From an uncultured Treponema sp. (GTDB lineage: Bacteria > Spirochaetota > Spirochaetia > Treponematales > Treponemataceae), in contig NZ_CAMHSK010000009.1 of the NCBI RefSeq assembly GCF_946187725.1, positions 1 through 64,000 on the forward strand: a stretch of DNA of 64,000 bases, written 5' to 3'. Position numbers and translations under genes: made by a program. The notes under the pieces were generated by a model that did no database searches, was not told the DNA's origin, and saw only the letters and a program-made list of their open reading frames with translations. This document shows, in pieces, positions 25,147-34,364 of this stretch; positions within the stretch are counted from its first letter, which is position 1, and the number at the start of each line of letters is the position of its first letter.

Positions 25147-28100
25147 ATGAAGAAAATTTTGGCTTTGATGGCTGGGGTTGCATTGCTCTTTACATCAACA
25201 ATGTTTACTTCATGTTCAGACAGTGATGATGATTCAAGCTCTTCTGGCTCATCATCAGCAAACAAAACCGGCTCAATCGTCGGTGTTGTTCTGGACAACA
25301 AAGGTGAACCGGTAGAAGGTGCAACAGTCACTCTCGGTTCAAAAACTGCAACAACGAACTACGGTGGTGAGTTCGAGATTAAGGATGTCGCTGTAAACGA
25401 CGCAGCCTTAGTCACTGCTGGTTCAAGTGTATTGCCTACAACAGGTTCTACAACTGATACGCGTACAACAGCTTACACTTTGACTGCAAAGAAAGACGGC
25501 TACCTTTCTTCAAAAGTAACTGGTATCTATGTTACTTATAAAGAGAAAGAGGCTGCTAAGTCTAAGGACTATCAGGATGCTCTTCGTGGTGCTTTGACAA
25601 ACGACTATGCAACAATCCTTGATGATTATGCACAGAACACCACAAATAGCACACAGGCTGCTACAACAATTGTCGGAACTGCTGCTGGTACAGATGTCGG
25701 ATATTCTCAGACAACAACCAACACAAACGACATTTCTGGTGTAATGACAATCATTGCAAATGCATTGAAAGATCTTGAAAGCTTGTACAAAGATTCAGAA
25801 TGGAGTGTTGAAAACTATGCTGATTTTGCAAGTGCTGCATTGATTCCTTGTGATGCTTCATTCACTGGTTCTGTAAAATTGAACCTCTCTCCAATTGAGA
25901 GCCAGACTGGTTATTCAGAAAAAACATACATTCCTACATCTGAACCGACAGTACGAATGTCTTATACATCTGGAACAAATGACTATGTATTCACAGCTAA
26001 AGTAGCCAAAGACGGAACTTTCAAATTCGAAAAACTTCCTTCTGGTGTTACTCTTAAATTGACTGTTGATGCATTCATTGAAAAGATTGAAGACACACAG
26101 TACTACTTCTCTGGTACAGCTGCTGACTACATTCTTGATAATACTACTACATCTGAGCAGAATGGTACTAATATCAAACTTGGAAGCGGCGATGCTAACG
26201 AGAAATCTTGTGTCCTCATGCTCCATGCACAGTACGACAAGATTTGGATTGTTGAATCTAACCTCTTCGAGAACGAAACTGGTTCATTGATTGATGTTGC
26301 TACACCGTTCACATTCACTTTCAACAAAGAGATGAAAGAAGTTGGAATTACAGCAACTAATCTTAAAGATGTTACAGACAAAGCATTCACTGTTACACTC
26401 AGCGATGACAAAAAGACTGCAACTGTAACTCCAACAGACGGAAGCTGGACTGCAAGCGCTGCTGCAACAAACCCGACTGTTACACTCACTGCTCATGCAG
26501 TTGACGGTACAAATGTTATTGTTAACGGAAATGCAATCACTGTTTACCTCGATGTTTACAACTATGTTTCACTCGTAACAACAAGCTACGATGATGAGAC
26601 TTCACGCCTTGCCCTCGACAGCGAAATCAAACTCGCATTCTCTAAGGCAGTTAAGGGTGATGTTGTATTGAACTCACCGAATACATACCAGTACACAAAG
26701 ACATGGAGTGATGACCGCAAGACTCTCACTCTCAAGCCTGTAACTTACTGGCCTGCATTTACTTCAGCAACAAATACTGCTACTAACTTTGCTATTGCTA
26801 CTGCAAAATCACTTTCTGGCGATGATGAATCTGCAACTGTGACATTCAAATACTGGAAGGCTCATTCATCAACTACTGGTTTGGCTGTTTACTTCAACGC
26901 ATATGTTGATGTTGAACTTGAAGATGCAAGCACAGCAAATCAGGAAGCATTTAAGATTAAGTTCTCTAAGGCACTCAAATCATTTGATGTTAAGGGAAAT
27001 ACAAATCTTACAGCAGTAAAGATTGGTGCTGATACACTTACTATCAATAAAGATTACACTCTCTCAATCAATGATGCTAAAACAGAAGTTACTGTTTCTG
27101 CAAAAGACGGTGTATTCACAAAAGAAGGTAATGTAAAAGTTTCACTTGCTGCTCTTGAAGCTGTAGACGGAAGTACACTCATCCGTGAAGTTGGTAAGCT
27201 CACAGCTGCTACTACACTTGCAAATCTTACTTCTTACAAGTTCGCATACGAAGGCTTCTGGCTCAAACCAGTTGCAATCGAAGTTGTAAACACATTGCCA
27301 GCAAGTGCAAAACTTTCTCGTGCTGCAATCATCGATGCAACAACTGACCAGTACCTCAAGCTTTCTTTCAACAAGAACATCTACAAATCAGCTATCACTC
27401 TCAAAACCGGTGATGACGCAACTGCTGCAGCTGCTGTTGTAAATGGTGATAAAGCAAAGAACTACATCGACGGAAAAGATGTCTATGTTGCTCTTGCAGA
27501 TGTTGCTAATGTAAAGAAAGTTCTCGTTCTTGCTGATTTGGCTACTGTTACTGCAGAAGACGGTGAAACTCTTGATACTACATCACACACTGACTGGACA
27601 ACTCTCACATCAGGTCTTGAGTTCCGCATTTACGCTGCACTCACACTTGAGGGTTCTAGCCTTGTTGCAGAAACACCAGATGTTAACGGTTACAAGACAT
27701 ACAAAGAAGCTGACCCTGTAGCAAACAAAACTGTTACATTCACCTTCAACAAAGAGCTTCCAACAACTTACACAGCAGAAGTTGACTTGTATTCTTGGAA
27801 CGCTAAGAAAAACACTTACACAAAATCTGTCGACACAGCAAAAATTGCTTGTGACGGCTCAAAGACTGTAACATTCACATCTGACAAACTTCTTCCAATC
27901 ATTGAGAAAGAAGTTTCAAATGCTGATAATACAGCAGTTTACACAACACACTATCTCTCACTCGTAGTTAAGAATGAGGCAGGTGTTGTTCTCTTCTCAA
28001 CAAAAACAGCCAGCTTCGGAAACGAGGCAGGTTCATTCGATGTAGCATTCGATGCTCTCGTTGACAAAAAATCTGGAAGTTCATGGGCTTCAGCACAGGA

Positions 28101-30420
28101 ATTCAACACTGTAAAAGTTAATGTTGCTCCATATGCAATCACTAACTACAGCCTCGTTACAGAGGTAACAGATGTTGCTGGTAACAAATCTTACAAAGCT
28201 CTTCCGGCTGTTCCTGCTAAGACTCCGTTGGTATTCACATTCAACGCTCTCCCAGCTGGTGCAACTGCAAGCTATGATTTGGAACTTGATGGAAAACTTA
28301 TCGAAGAAGCTAAAGCCGCTACAGTTGATGCAACTGCAAACAAAGTTACAATCGCAAGCGACAAGCTCGTATTCGATGCTGACAAAGCTGCTGCTGCAAC
28401 AGGCCGCACAGAATACAAAGTTACTCTCAGCGTAAAAGATGCTGATGGAAACATTGTATTCACAACAGACAACACACAGAAAACTAAGTTCGCTGTTGTT
28501 AAAGATTCTTACGAGCAGAAAGTATTTGTTCCTGTAGCTGGTAAGGAAGTTAAGGACAGCACAGACACAACTGCTAATCCAGCACCTGTTGCTCTCTATG
28601 CTGCTCCAAAACTTTCTGTTAAGGTTGCACCACTCACATTGGTTGGAACAAGCCTTGTAAAAGCAACAGTTAATCCTCTCGATGAAACTGATGTTACTTA
28701 CAAGCTTCTTAACCCAATCGTTCCAGGTGCTTCTGTAGACTTCACATTCAGCGATGACCTCACAGGTGCAACTGTTGAAGCAAATGTTTACGGTCCAGCA
28801 AGCAAAGCTACTGTTGGAACAAATGTTAAACTCGAAGGCACAACAGCAACTGTTGCTGGTAAGACAGTAACTGTATCAAATGCTAAGATGCTTTCTTACA
28901 GCAATACAGCTTCAACTTCTTACTATGTTGAACTCAAGATTATTAAAGACGGTAAACTCTTGTTCTCAGTAGAAAAAGATTACTTCGGTGCTGTTGATAA
29001 GACATTTGAGAAAGTTGCTGTTGTTGGTAAGCTTTATTATGACGATACAGACTACAATGGTTCTACAGATGAACAGGCTGCTCTTAAGAGTACTGTAACT
29101 GTTAATGCTGTTGATCATGCAGCAATCAAAGTTGATGTAGTTAAGACTGCTGTTGTAACAAAAGCAATGAGCAAGACTGCTACAACAACAACTTCTACAG
29201 ACTTCGCTAAGTCTTACAACTCAGACATCGTTCTCCAGTTCACACACAATGTTCCTGGATACACAGCTGTTTTGTATAAGACTGCTGCAACAATCAATCT
29301 TAACGACAAGCTCGCTGATGTACAGAAACTAGCTGGAAATGTTGGTAAGATTTACGATTCTAAAGTAGTTGCTGCTGCTTCTAACAATGTTACACTTTCA
29401 ATCGGAACTAATAAGTACTTCTCTTCTGGAGAAACTGTTAAAGTTGCAATCTTCGATGACAGTGATGACAAAGTTTGTGTAATCACAGATGTTAAGACAA
29501 CTGACAAAGACGGTAAAAATGATGGTGATAAGGCAAACTTTATCGCTAAGGTAGCTGTTGCTGGTGATGAAACAAACGACTACATTTCTAGCTTGACAGC
29601 TGGCGAGCTAGCCCTCACTGTTGATGGTGAAGCTGCAAAAGTTGGTAACACTAAGAAAGTTAAGTTTGGTCCAATTCCAGTACACTTCTCTGCAGATAAA
29701 TCTACTCCAGCTACATACACAGTTTATGGAAAAACATTCAGCTCAAATGCCGCTAACAATGACAAGTGGATTAAATTGTCTGATACTACTGCAACAACGG
29801 CTGCTGTAAGCTATGAAGATGCTGCTGACGGTAAGGGTGTTGTAGATGCTGATGACCTTACATACACAGATTACACACTCCATAACTTCAAGTATGCTTA
29901 TGTAACTGTAACATTCGCTAGCGACGCATTCGGCTACGACGGTGTAGTTGATGTAGCTGTTCTTGAAGAATATGACGAAACACGTGCACTCTTCTCTAAG
30001 ACTGGATTGAAAGATGTTGTTGCTCCAGAATTGACATTGTCAGGTGCAGGTTTGGTTGCTGATGGAAGCGATGTAACTAAATACAGAATCACTGGTATTT
30101 CAGCTGTTGCTCCTGCTAATGCTTCAACTGACCCAGTTGCAGATCCTGTTGCTTGGAACAATGTTCTTACAATCACTGGTAACGAATGGCTTTCTACTGC
30201 TAAGGCAGAACTTCTGGCTACAGGAAAGCATACAAGTGCTCATGTAAGCGATGGTAAAGTTTCTACAACAGAAGCAGTTATTGGTAAAGTCAACTGGACT
30301 TCTTCTACAACAGGAACTGTTGAGTTCACTAAGACTGCATTCTTCAAGGGTGATATTATTACTATTACTGCAACTGATGCTTCTGGTAAAGAAGCAACTT
30401 ACACAATCACAATTGAGTAA
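25147..30420 (+). CDS. Giant Thr/Ala/Val-rich surface lipoprotein with Ig-like repeats
   Basis: A 1757-residue exported lipoprotein: signal peptide with lipobox FTSC (Cys23), then a Ser/Asp-rich spacer. Residues about 42-90 are a carboxypeptidase-regulatory-like beta-sandwich (GSIVGVVLDNKGEPVEGATVTLG). The rest is a series of bacterial Ig-like modules, several with the 'FTFNKEM' type start. Three longer units of about 165 residues begin near residues 831, 996 and 1161 (LTLEGSSLV, NYSLVTEV, LTLVGTSLV). Composition is poor in Cys, Trp and His. AAAGGGAG precedes the ATG. The likely role is adhesion or scaffolding at the cell surface; no enzyme motif was seen. Confidence 0.8.
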   Translation: MKKILALMAGVALLFTSTMFTSCSDSDDDSSSSGSSSANKTGSIVGVVLDNKGEPVEGATVTLGSKTATTNYGGEFEIKDVAVNDAALVTAGSSVLPTTGSTTDTRTTAYTLTAKKDGYLSSKVTGIYVTYKEKEAAKSKDYQDALRGALTNDYATILDDYAQNTTNSTQAATTIVGTAAGTDVGYSQTTTNTNDISGVMTIIANALKDLESLYKDSEWSVENYADFASAALIPCDASFTGSVKLNLSPIESQTGYSEKTYIPTSEPTVRMSYTSGTNDYVFTAKVAKDGTFKFEKLPSGVTLKLTVDAFIEKIEDTQYYFSGTAADYILDNTTTSEQNGTNIKLGSGDANEKSCVLMLHAQYDKIWIVESNLFENETGSLIDVATPFTFTFNKEMKEVGITATNLKDVTDKAFTVTLSDDKKTATVTPTDGSWTASAAATNPTVTLTAHAVDGTNVIVNGNAITVYLDVYNYVSLVTTSYDDETSRLALDSEIKLAFSKAVKGDVVLNSPNTYQYTKTWSDDRKTLTLKPVTYWPAFTSATNTATNFAIATAKSLSGDDESATVTFKYWKAHSSTTGLAVYFNAYVDVELEDASTANQEAFKIKFSKALKSFDVKGNTNLTAVKIGADTLTINKDYTLSINDAKTEVTVSAKDGVFTKEGNVKVSLAALEAVDGSTLIREVGKLTAATTLANLTSYKFAYEGFWLKPVAIEVVNTLPASAKLSRAAIIDATTDQYLKLSFNKNIYKSAITLKTGDDATAAAAVVNGDKAKNYIDGKDVYVALADVANVKKVLVLADLATVTAEDGETLDTTSHTDWTTLTSGLEFRIYAALTLEGSSLVAETPDVNGYKTYKEADPVANKTVTFTFNKELPTTYTAEVDLYSWNAKKNTYTKSVDTAKIACDGSKTVTFTSDKLLPIIEKEVSNADNTAVYTTHYLSLVVKNEAGVVLFSTKTASFGNEAGSFDVAFDALVDKKSGSSWASAQEFNTVKVNVAPYAITNYSLVTEVTDVAGNKSYKALPAVPAKTPLVFTFNALPAGATASYDLELDGKLIEEAKAATVDATANKVTIASDKLVFDADKAAAATGRTEYKVTLSVKDADGNIVFTTDNTQKTKFAVVKDSYEQKVFVPVAGKEVKDSTDTTANPAPVALYAAPKLSVKVAPLTLVGTSLVKATVNPLDETDVTYKLLNPIVPGASVDFTFSDDLTGATVEANVYGPASKATVGTNVKLEGTTATVAGKTVTVSNAKMLSYSNTASTSYYVELKIIKDGKLLFSVEKDYFGAVDKTFEKVAVVGKLYYDDTDYNGSTDEQAALKSTVTVNAVDHAAIKVDVVKTAVVTKAMSKTATTTTSTDFAKSYNSDIVLQFTHNVPGYTAVLYKTAATINLNDKLADVQKLAGNVGKIYDSKVVAAASNNVTLSIGTNKYFSSGETVKVAIFDDSDDKVCVITDVKTTDKDGKNDGDKANFIAKVAVAGDETNDYISSLTAGELALTVDGEAAKVGNTKKVKFGPIPVHFSADKSTPATYTVYGKTFSSNAANNDKWIKLSDTTATTAAVSYEDAADGKGVVDADDLTYTDYTLHNFKYAYVTVTFASDAFGYDGVVDVAVLEEYDETRALFSKTGLKDVVAPELTLSGAGLVADGSDVTKYRITGISAVAPANASTDPVADPVAWNNVLTITGNEWLSTAKAELLATGKHTSAHVSDGKVSTTEAVIGKVNWTSSTTGTVEFTKTAFFKGDIITITATDASGKEATYTITIE

Positions 30421-30472
30421 TAATCTTTACCCCGCTGGTTAACCCCAGTGGTGTAATGTCACACTAAACCAA

Positions 30473-30513
30473 AACAGCCACCTTGTATTGCTGCAGGGTG
30501 GCTGTTTTTTTTA
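30473..30513 (+). terminator. Rho-independent terminator after the giant lipoprotein gene
   Basis: AACAGCCACC (30473-30482) pairs perfectly with GGTGGCTGTT (30497-30506), followed by a run of T. A weaker hairpin lies just before it at 30432-30451. Confidence 0.9.
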
Positions 30514-30575
30514 TATATTTTATTTTGAATAATTTTCTCTTAACTGTTAGAGCTGTCTGTGATATAATATAGATA

Positions 30576-31007
30576 ATGGATATAAGATTTTACGAAAAAT
30601 TTCCATGTTGTTTCAAAAATGCATTAAAAAGTGGAGAAGTTATTTTTTCACAAGAGCCACAAATTTATTTTAATACTTTTAGGGCTTATAGGGGAATTTT
30701 TCGTACAAAAGGTGGAAATTTTTCAAAAATTACATTTGATGATTTTTTATCACAGGCAGAAAAAGGTCAAAATTACAATCCAAGATGGGGAACGAAAGAA
30801 AGTTATTATTCTTGCTCATTATTCAAAAACTTGGAGGAGTGTAAAAAAGCTTTAGTATTTCCAAATCCTAAAGAAGACCGTCAAATTGCTTTAGGGCCGG
30901 TAACGCAGAACGATGGCTGTATACGAGAAAGTTTGAGAGATTCCCATGTGGATTATTGGATATATGAAAATCATTCTGATTTTTGGACAAAGTTTAAGAT
31001 AGTATAA
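30576..31007 (+). CDS. Unrecognised 143-residue protein, first gene of AT-rich island
   Basis: I do not recognise this protein with certainty. It is soluble, without signal or membrane segment, and rich in Phe, Tyr, Lys and Asn. The segment FRAYRGIFR, then NPRWGTKESYYSCSLFKNLEECKKAL, faintly resembles the R...S...E layout of RES/ADP-ribosyltransferase-like toxins; this is a hint, not an assignment. It is visibly more AT-rich than the genes on either side. It begins 62 bp after a strong terminator, with a TATAAT-like box at about 30562, and is followed after two bases by the next gene. Operon partners suggest a small mobile functional module. Confidence 0.5.
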   Translation: MDIRFYEKFPCCFKNALKSGEVIFSQEPQIYFNTFRAYRGIFRTKGGNFSKITFDDFLSQAEKGQNYNPRWGTKESYYSCSLFKNLEECKKALVFPNPKEDRQIALGPVTQNDGCIRESLRDSHVDYWIYENHSDFWTKFKIV

Positions 31008-31009
31008 AT

Positions 31010-31576
31010 ATGAATAATGATGTTTGTTTTATAATAAATTCAAAGAATCTCTATATTGATGAATATCTGGTAGAAATGAATATTCCAATTTTTTTTATCT
31101 GTAAAGATGATGATAATAATAAATATGCAGTTTTATGTGAAGACACTTCTGAATTGGAATATTTGATTTGCCGTGTTTCAATTGATTCATTGTATAAAAT
31201 GCTAAAAAATGAATTAACTCTATATGATTTTATTCACGAATCAGATGAAAAGTGGATTCTAAAATCAGGTGATAGCCTTGAGACTGATTTAGTTGAAGAA
31301 GTTGGAGAATTGGAACCAGCTTATTACCCTAAAAAAAATGAATTCCTTGCTTTGAATAATGAAAAGATTTGTGATTATATAAACCGGATTCAAAGTGAGT
31401 GCAGCGAAGCATTTTCAGAAAACAATTCAATTGAGCTGCAAAAAATGATTCTCACAACTCTTACACGATTTAAAACTACTGTAAGCAAGTCTAATAAAGA
31501 ATATAATTTTTTTAGAAATTCTGTTAAACAAAAATATAATCTAAAACTCTCTTTGGTTGGAGGCGTTTATTTATGA
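31010..31576 (+). CDS. Unrecognised 188-residue protein, middle gene of AT-rich island
   Basis: A soluble, acidic protein with no signal peptide. The N-terminal ~75 residues (IYIDEYLVEMNIPIFFICKDDDNNKYAV and on) alternate like a small beta-sheet domain; the pattern recalls the DUF6575-type N-terminal module, from memory and unconfirmed. The C-terminal half is helical and Glu/Asn/Lys-rich. It starts two bases after the first gene and overlaps the third by 4 bp (ATGA), so all three are probably translated together. The function is unknown. Confidence 0.5.
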   Translation: MNNDVCFIINSKNLYIDEYLVEMNIPIFFICKDDDNNKYAVLCEDTSELEYLICRVSIDSLYKMLKNELTLYDFIHESDEKWILKSGDSLETDLVEEVGELEPAYYPKKNEFLALNNEKICDYINRIQSECSEAFSENNSIELQKMILTTLTRFKTTVSKSNKEYNFFRNSVKQKYNLKLSLVGGVYL

Positions 31577-31935
31577 AAGTATTAGACCCTAAAATTTCGA
31601 ATTTAAATTTAAATTTTGGGAAAACCCTAAAAGAAGATCAGGAAGTAAGTGTAATTTTAAATGCTCATATTACATTCTCAAAGGAAAATCAAGATAATTA
31701 CCTTGTAACAGAAATATTAGATATGTTTTCAGCTGAGAAAAATAAGATTTTTTCTGTTGAAGTGGCATGTCCTCTGACTTTTGAAAGCAATGATGTAAAG
31801 GATACAGCGCAAAGAAATGAAATAATAAAAAACGATGTGTTTCCTATGCTTTATAACAAAATAAAAACAGTTTCCGATTATTTATTGTCAAATGCTACTG
31901 TTGTATTACCGCCATTACCTGAACGCTTTAACTAG
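31573..31935 (+). CDS. SecB-like protein, last gene of AT-rich island
   Basis: A 120-residue protein. After a beta-rich stretch (VSVILNAHITFS...FSVEVACPLTF) comes FPMLYNKIKTVSDYLLSNATVVLPPLPERF. This resembles the SecB-fold end, where FPYAR is followed by a helix and a PxLxLPP-type strand. It is shorter than export SecB (~150 residues). Stand-alone SecB-like proteins serve as chaperones in some toxin-antitoxin-chaperone loci, which fits the three-gene layout here. It overlaps the previous gene by 4 bp and ends 15 bp before a convergent Rpn nuclease gene. Confidence 0.5.
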   Translation: MKVLDPKISNLNLNFGKTLKEDQEVSVILNAHITFSKENQDNYLVTEILDMFSAEKNKIFSVEVACPLTFESNDVKDTAQRNEIIKNDVFPMLYNKIKTVSDYLLSNATVVLPPLPERFN

Positions 31936-31950
31936 AATGAATTTGTATTT

Positions 31951-32793
31951 TTAATTGTGAATTGCTATTTCTTCTTTAAGCGCAAGTACCTGTTCCAATG
32001 GGAGAGAAGTGATTTGTGAAGTTTGTTCTGGGGAAAGTCCCATTCCAAGAGCGTTCTTTGCATTCGCGATGGAAGCCTTTCTTATTCCGCGCTGCTCGGC
32101 GTTGTACATGCCTGTGTTATAGTCTCTCTGGGCCTTGAAAATTGAGTTCTGCTGTGCCCATTTGATTTCGTCTTCGCTCACAGTCAGCAATGATGATTTT
32201 GCGTTCATAAGCCCCTCCTCGCTTTGCGTAAGGCAGTTGATGTATTCAGAGCGCTTCTCGTCGCCCGCATACGAAAGGAACAATCCCCATTTTTCGAGCT
32301 TCGAGAGATTTTCAACCGGCTTCCCGAAAAGCTTGTGGATTTTAATCAGGTCGAAGAAAATCACATTAAGTTTGTCAGAAAGCTGCGTTCCGTCTGCCTT
32401 ACGCATATTGTACCACGAAAGCGGTGAGCTGTCATCTTTGTCGAACTCGAAATTCAGCACCGAAATCTGATACGCGGGCGGCGTGCTCCAGTTTTCGCCC
32501 TTCATGTTTGATGTGCTGAGCAATCTCGCCACCTGGATTTCGGCACGGTCAGCATAGTCGTAGTCCTCGTTCCTAGTCTGCACCTCGATGTCAGCCCGCT
32601 CTCCGTCATTGAACTTAACGCTGACATCGAAACTCATCTGAGACTCCGTTGCAACCTGCACGGTCGGCTCATTCGGCATCAGCTGAATTTCCAGAATTTC
32701 GCGGCTCAGAATCGTCGAGAGAAAATCCTTCAGAGCGGCATTTGATTCCTTTGTGTCGGCCGTGAACATCGCCTTGAACGAAGAATCACACAA
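31951..32793 (-). CDS. Rpn / PD-(D/E)XK nuclease family transposase, probably 5'-truncated
   Basis: About 280 residues. The nuclease core has ADIEVQTR, the D/ExQ catalytic segment, and a C-terminal tail with NAKNALGMGLSPEQ and LPLEQVLALKEE shared with the 33004 gene. The only available start near 32793 is TTG, without a ribosome binding site. The sequence begins abruptly at CDSSFKAMFT, lacking the leading residues usual in the family, so the 5' end seems lost or replaced. It converges on the SecB-like gene. It may be a decayed copy or be read from an upstream promoter. Confidence 0.75.
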   Translation of the reverse strand: MCDSSFKAMFTADTKESNAALKDFLSTILSREILEIQLMPNEPTVQVATESQMSFDVSVKFNDGERADIEVQTRNEDYDYADRAEIQVARLLSTSNMKGENWSTPPAYQISVLNFEFDKDDSSPLSWYNMRKADGTQLSDKLNVIFFDLIKIHKLFGKPVENLSKLEKWGLFLSYAGDEKRSEYINCLTQSEEGLMNAKSSLLTVSEDEIKWAQQNSIFKAQRDYNTGMYNAEQRGIRKASIANAKNALGMGLSPEQTSQITSLPLEQVLALKEEIAIHN

Positions 32794-32845
32794 ATGAAAA
32801 ATTTTTGAAAAATTAAGATGGGCATATCACATAAAAGAGCATTGA

Positions 32846-32890
32846 TAAAAAAAATACGGCAATAGTTCTAAAAAACTGTTGCCGTATTCA
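32846..32890 (-). terminator. Rho-independent terminator after the 33004 Rpn gene
   Basis: On the minus strand ATACGGCAACAG pairs with CTATTGCCGTAT (plus-strand positions 32876-32887 and 32854-32865, one G-U), followed by eight T. Outer bases TGTGATAC/ATATCACA add pairing. It separates the two Rpn genes. Confidence 0.8.
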
Positions 32891-33003
32891 TGTGATACTT
32901 AAATAATGTACGCGGATACTATTGCTATGCTCTTGTCGTACTGCGAAAAGAGTACGATTAAACTGTTTCCGTAGCATCAAAAAGCTGACGGACAGATTTT
33001 GGT

Positions 33004-33996
33004 TTAGTTCGTTACACTAACGACTTCTCGCGCAAGTTCCTCTTTGAGCGCAAGCACCTGTTCTAACGGGAGAGATGTGATTTGTGCGGCTTGTTCAGGA
33101 GAAAGCCCCATTGCCAGAGCATTCTTCGCATTTGCGATGGCATTTTCTATGCGGCCATCGTTTCGGAGCGTTTCATCGTAAGATTCCTGGTCAAACTCGG
33201 TGTAAATGTCATCCAAAATCTTCATGCGATTCTCCCGGAAAAATCCTTCAAGGAAGTCGCTTTTGATTGCGAAGTCAACTGCCTCGTTAACCGCACTGTC
33301 AAAACTCATTCCGCTCGAAAGGTTTTCCTTTACTTGATTTACGAACTCTCGATAATGATACAACGGCTCGCAGTTTTTTGAAAGGCTTTCGTTGTGGTTT
33401 TTGTTGATATTTATCACGGTTGCGGTCCATTCAAATTTCGTGACATTCTTATGAGCATTTTGCGCCTGGCCGTCTCCCTGCGGGATTTCCGTCGTGTTTT
33501 TTAATTCGTCATCTTTTAAAAATGCATCAGAAAGTTTGTATTCCACAATATCCGCCTGTTCCGCGTTGCCATTATAAAACACGATGAATTGTGGGGCAGG
33601 AATCTTCACGAGCACGCTGCCGTAGAGGTTCTTTTTGTGCTTGTCGATGTACTGCTGATACAGCTGCGAGAAGTATAGCATCCCTCGGAGCGGCATATTC
33701 GGATTCACTGTCGATTGATGTTCATACAGGCACATCTGCGAATGAATCAGAAAGGAAAGGTCGTTTTTGATCGAGACATAAATCACATCTTCGAGCGTGG
33801 TGATTTCCAAGTCTTCGATGTTCGTGTGATTTTTCCCGCTAAGCGCGTTATAGAGCGAGAGTAGCCATCGTTTACTGCGTTCGTCCTTGCCGCCAAAAAT
33901 CGTGCGGAACAAGCTGTCGCGGTAGGTGCGCTTTGGCTTTCGTTCGCGGGCTGCATTATGGCGATTGCGTTTTTTGTTTCTAATTCTTTTTTTCAT
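33004..33996 (-). CDS. Rpn / PD-(D/E)XK nuclease family transposase
   Basis: A 330-residue protein with a very basic N-terminus (KKRIRNKKRNRHNAARERKP), then YRDSLFRTIFGG, the family opening. The nuclease segment is SQMCLYEHQST (ExQ). The C-terminal tail IANAKNALAMGLSPEQAAQ and LPLEQVLALKEE matches the neighbouring 31951 gene. Members are recombination-promoting nucleases often annotated as transposases. I start at ATG 33996, preceded by GGAG, instead of an upstream TTG. The upstream spacer is the repeat shared with the gene at the start of the window. It looks intact. Confidence 0.85.
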   Translation of the reverse strand: MKKRIRNKKRNRHNAARERKPKRTYRDSLFRTIFGGKDERSKRWLLSLYNALSGKNHTNIEDLEITTLEDVIYVSIKNDLSFLIHSQMCLYEHQSTVNPNMPLRGMLYFSQLYQQYIDKHKKNLYGSVLVKIPAPQFIVFYNGNAEQADIVEYKLSDAFLKDDELKNTTEIPQGDGQAQNAHKNVTKFEWTATVININKNHNESLSKNCEPLYHYREFVNQVKENLSSGMSFDSAVNEAVDFAIKSDFLEGFFRENRMKILDDIYTEFDQESYDETLRNDGRIENAIANAKNALAMGLSPEQAAQITSLPLEQVLALKEELAREVVSVTN

Positions 33997-34060
33997 GAAC
34001 TTCTCCAAATAAATAAGATGTGAGAAAGAAGAAGCGTGTGTTCTTTTCTCACTACATCTA

Positions 34061-34220
34061 TTTATTTGAAAAAAAAGTCACTTTTCGGCAATGCCCACAG
34101 ATAATAATTTGTTATAATTGACGAAAAATGCCGCTAAGCTATGGAACCCCGAAGTTGCCAGCTTGCTGGCAATGAGCGCGAGCGCGAAGGGTGGAACAGC
34201 GGCAGAAAAGGAAATTTGCG
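34061..34220. repeat. Dispersed repeat, copy 2, upstream of intact Rpn gene
   Basis: Nearly identical to 336-492, including the hairpin TTGCCAG-CTTG-CTGGCAA (34155-34172). In both places it precedes an Rpn nuclease gene on the minus strand, so it probably marks the outer end and promoter region of this element type. The rest of the 368-base gene-free stretch (33997-34364) holds AT-rich sequence and a weak hairpin with a T-run near 34297-34325 (minus strand). Confidence 0.8.
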
Positions 34221-34364
34221 TAAAAAAAACATATATCCTCTGAATCCTGAATGTGTTTTTTTCTTCTATATATATGCTTCAGAATCTGGGAATAAAAAAA
34301 AGAACCACCCCTGTTGTGGAGGCCAGCAAGGATGATTCAGAATAAGCTGTTTGGTTGTTAAATT

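Noticed and set aside
25147-30420. Overlapping frames on both strands of the giant lipoprotein gene
   Set aside because: They are shadows of a repetitive, biased coding sequence and lack ribosome binding sites.
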